Positions 12,219-12,412 of a DNA stretch of 12,412 nucleotides are shown here, in pieces. The stretch covers positions 1 through 12,412 of the forward strand of contig JBBINS010000084.1 of assembly GCA_037443765.1 (NCBI GenBank), written 5' to 3'. Made by a program: the position numbers and the translations under genes. The notes under the pieces were generated by a model. It made no database searches, had not been told where the DNA came from, and saw nothing but the letters and a program-made list of their open reading frames with translations. Within the stretch, counting starts at the first letter, position 1. Every line of letters begins with the position of its first letter. The stretch is from CAIKZZ01 sp037443765 (GTDB lineage: Bacteria > Pseudomonadota > Gammaproteobacteria > Steroidobacterales > Steroidobacteraceae).

Positions 12219-12412
12219 TCAGCGCCTCGGGGCGCGGCGCCGGCGGGCCGGCGCCTGCACGGCATCCCCCGGCGGTCGCGGCCCGCGCAGGCGCTGCCAG
12301 GCGGCGAGCGCGCGTTCCCGGCTGGCGGCCAGGTCGACGATGGGCGTCGGGTAGCTGACGCCGAGCGCGATGCCCGCCGCCGCGAGCACCGCGGGCGGCG
12401 CCGCGAACGGCC
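12219..12412 (-). CDS. phrB: Deoxyribodipyrimidine photolyase, C-terminal end (5' part off the window)
   Basis: The last 63 residues of a gene entering from the right edge. The frame reads VLAAAGIALGVSYPTPIVD and then continues with RERALAAWQRLR. This is the characteristic C-terminus of class I CPD photolyases, where YPxPIV is followed by a helix ending in R/AL-A-(Y/W/F). The enzyme repairs UV pyrimidine dimers in blue light using FADH- and an antenna chromophore (family knowledge; the FAD-binding residues are outside the window). A Pro/Arg-rich tail of about 20 residues (from GPRPPGDAVQ onward) follows the conserved helix. It is on the same strand as the lipid operon, 347 bp upstream of it. 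Photolyase beside COG2907/DUF1365/CFA genes is a recurring association in light-response loci. The ending is short, so the call rests on one motif block. Confidence 0.78.
   Translation of the reverse strand, partial: PFAAPPAVLAAAGIALGVSYPTPIVDLAASRERALAAWQRLRGPRPPGDAVQAPARRRRAPRR

Noticed and set aside
10927..12354. A 475-codon plus-strand open frame covering the desaturase and the right edge
   Set aside because: It is antisense to the three-histidine-box desaturase and to the photolyase end; runs such as repeated Val arise from reverse-complemented His codons.
12077..12358. A 93-codon plus-strand frame starting in the AT-rich island
   Set aside because: Most of it is antisense to the photolyase C-terminus, with Arg/Pro/Ala-rich composition; its start lies within the candidate operator.
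1..12412. Mobile element, CRISPR array, tRNA or rRNA
   Set aside because: No transposase or integrase motifs, no spaced direct repeats and no tRNA-like cloverleaf were seen; repeated CTCGAG and GCGGCG words reflect codon use.

Overview
The window reads as chromosomal DNA of a very GC-rich proteobacterium, most likely gamma- or betaproteobacterial. The reasons are the extreme G/C preference at third codon positions, the DUF748 envelope protein, the TesB thioesterase, and the flavoprotein/DUF1365/CFA-synthase gene set next to a photolyase. This placement is inference from gene content; the window has no rRNA or other taxonomic marker. I see no insertion sequence, integrase, tRNA, rRNA or CRISPR array.

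Left part (1-2450). A truncated XdhC/CoxI-family molybdoenzyme maturation gene runs leftward off the window edge. It is divergent from a rightward pair: a thioredoxin-reductase-like ferredoxin/flavodoxin-NADP+ reductase with a GTG start, and acyl-CoA thioesterase II (tesB). TAAACT-type -10 boxes precede both rightward genes. The one before tesB is placed so that transcription should begin at the A of the ATG, which suggests a leaderless mRNA. The xdhC-like gene has a similar arrangement.

Middle and right part (2477-11871). Seven genes lie head to tail on the minus strand and look like one operon. In transcription order they are: membrane fatty acyl desaturase; NAD/FAD-binding amine-oxidase-like flavoprotein (COG2907 type); DUF1365 protein; cyclopropane-fatty-acyl-phospholipid-synthase-type methyltransferase; FAD-linked D-2-hydroxyacid dehydrogenase; GNAT acetyltransferase; and a large AsmA-like DUF748 protein. 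The first five are linked by GTGA, 32-nt, ATGA and TTGA overlaps. The last two junctions have gaps of only 13 and 21 nt. The DUF748 gene converges on tesB, and both stop codons sit in one imperfect hairpin.

Right edge (11872-12412). A 347-bp gene-free stretch separates the operon from the 3' end of a photolyase gene on the same strand. Inside it is a short AT-rich island with a perfect GTACAG-N8-CTGTAC dyad and -10-like TATACT/TAGTAT sequences. This is the best candidate for an operon control site.

Working model (inference): the desaturase introduces double bonds into acyl chains, and the CFA-type enzyme, with the flavoprotein and DUF1365 partners, methylates or otherwise modifies those unsaturated phospholipid chains. 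With photolyase alongside, the set resembles the light/singlet-oxygen-responsive membrane-protection loci known in other proteobacteria (ECF sigma/ChrR or LitR-type control). The unusual part is that the operon continues into a 2-hydroxyacid dehydrogenase, an acetyltransferase and an AsmA-like envelope protein.
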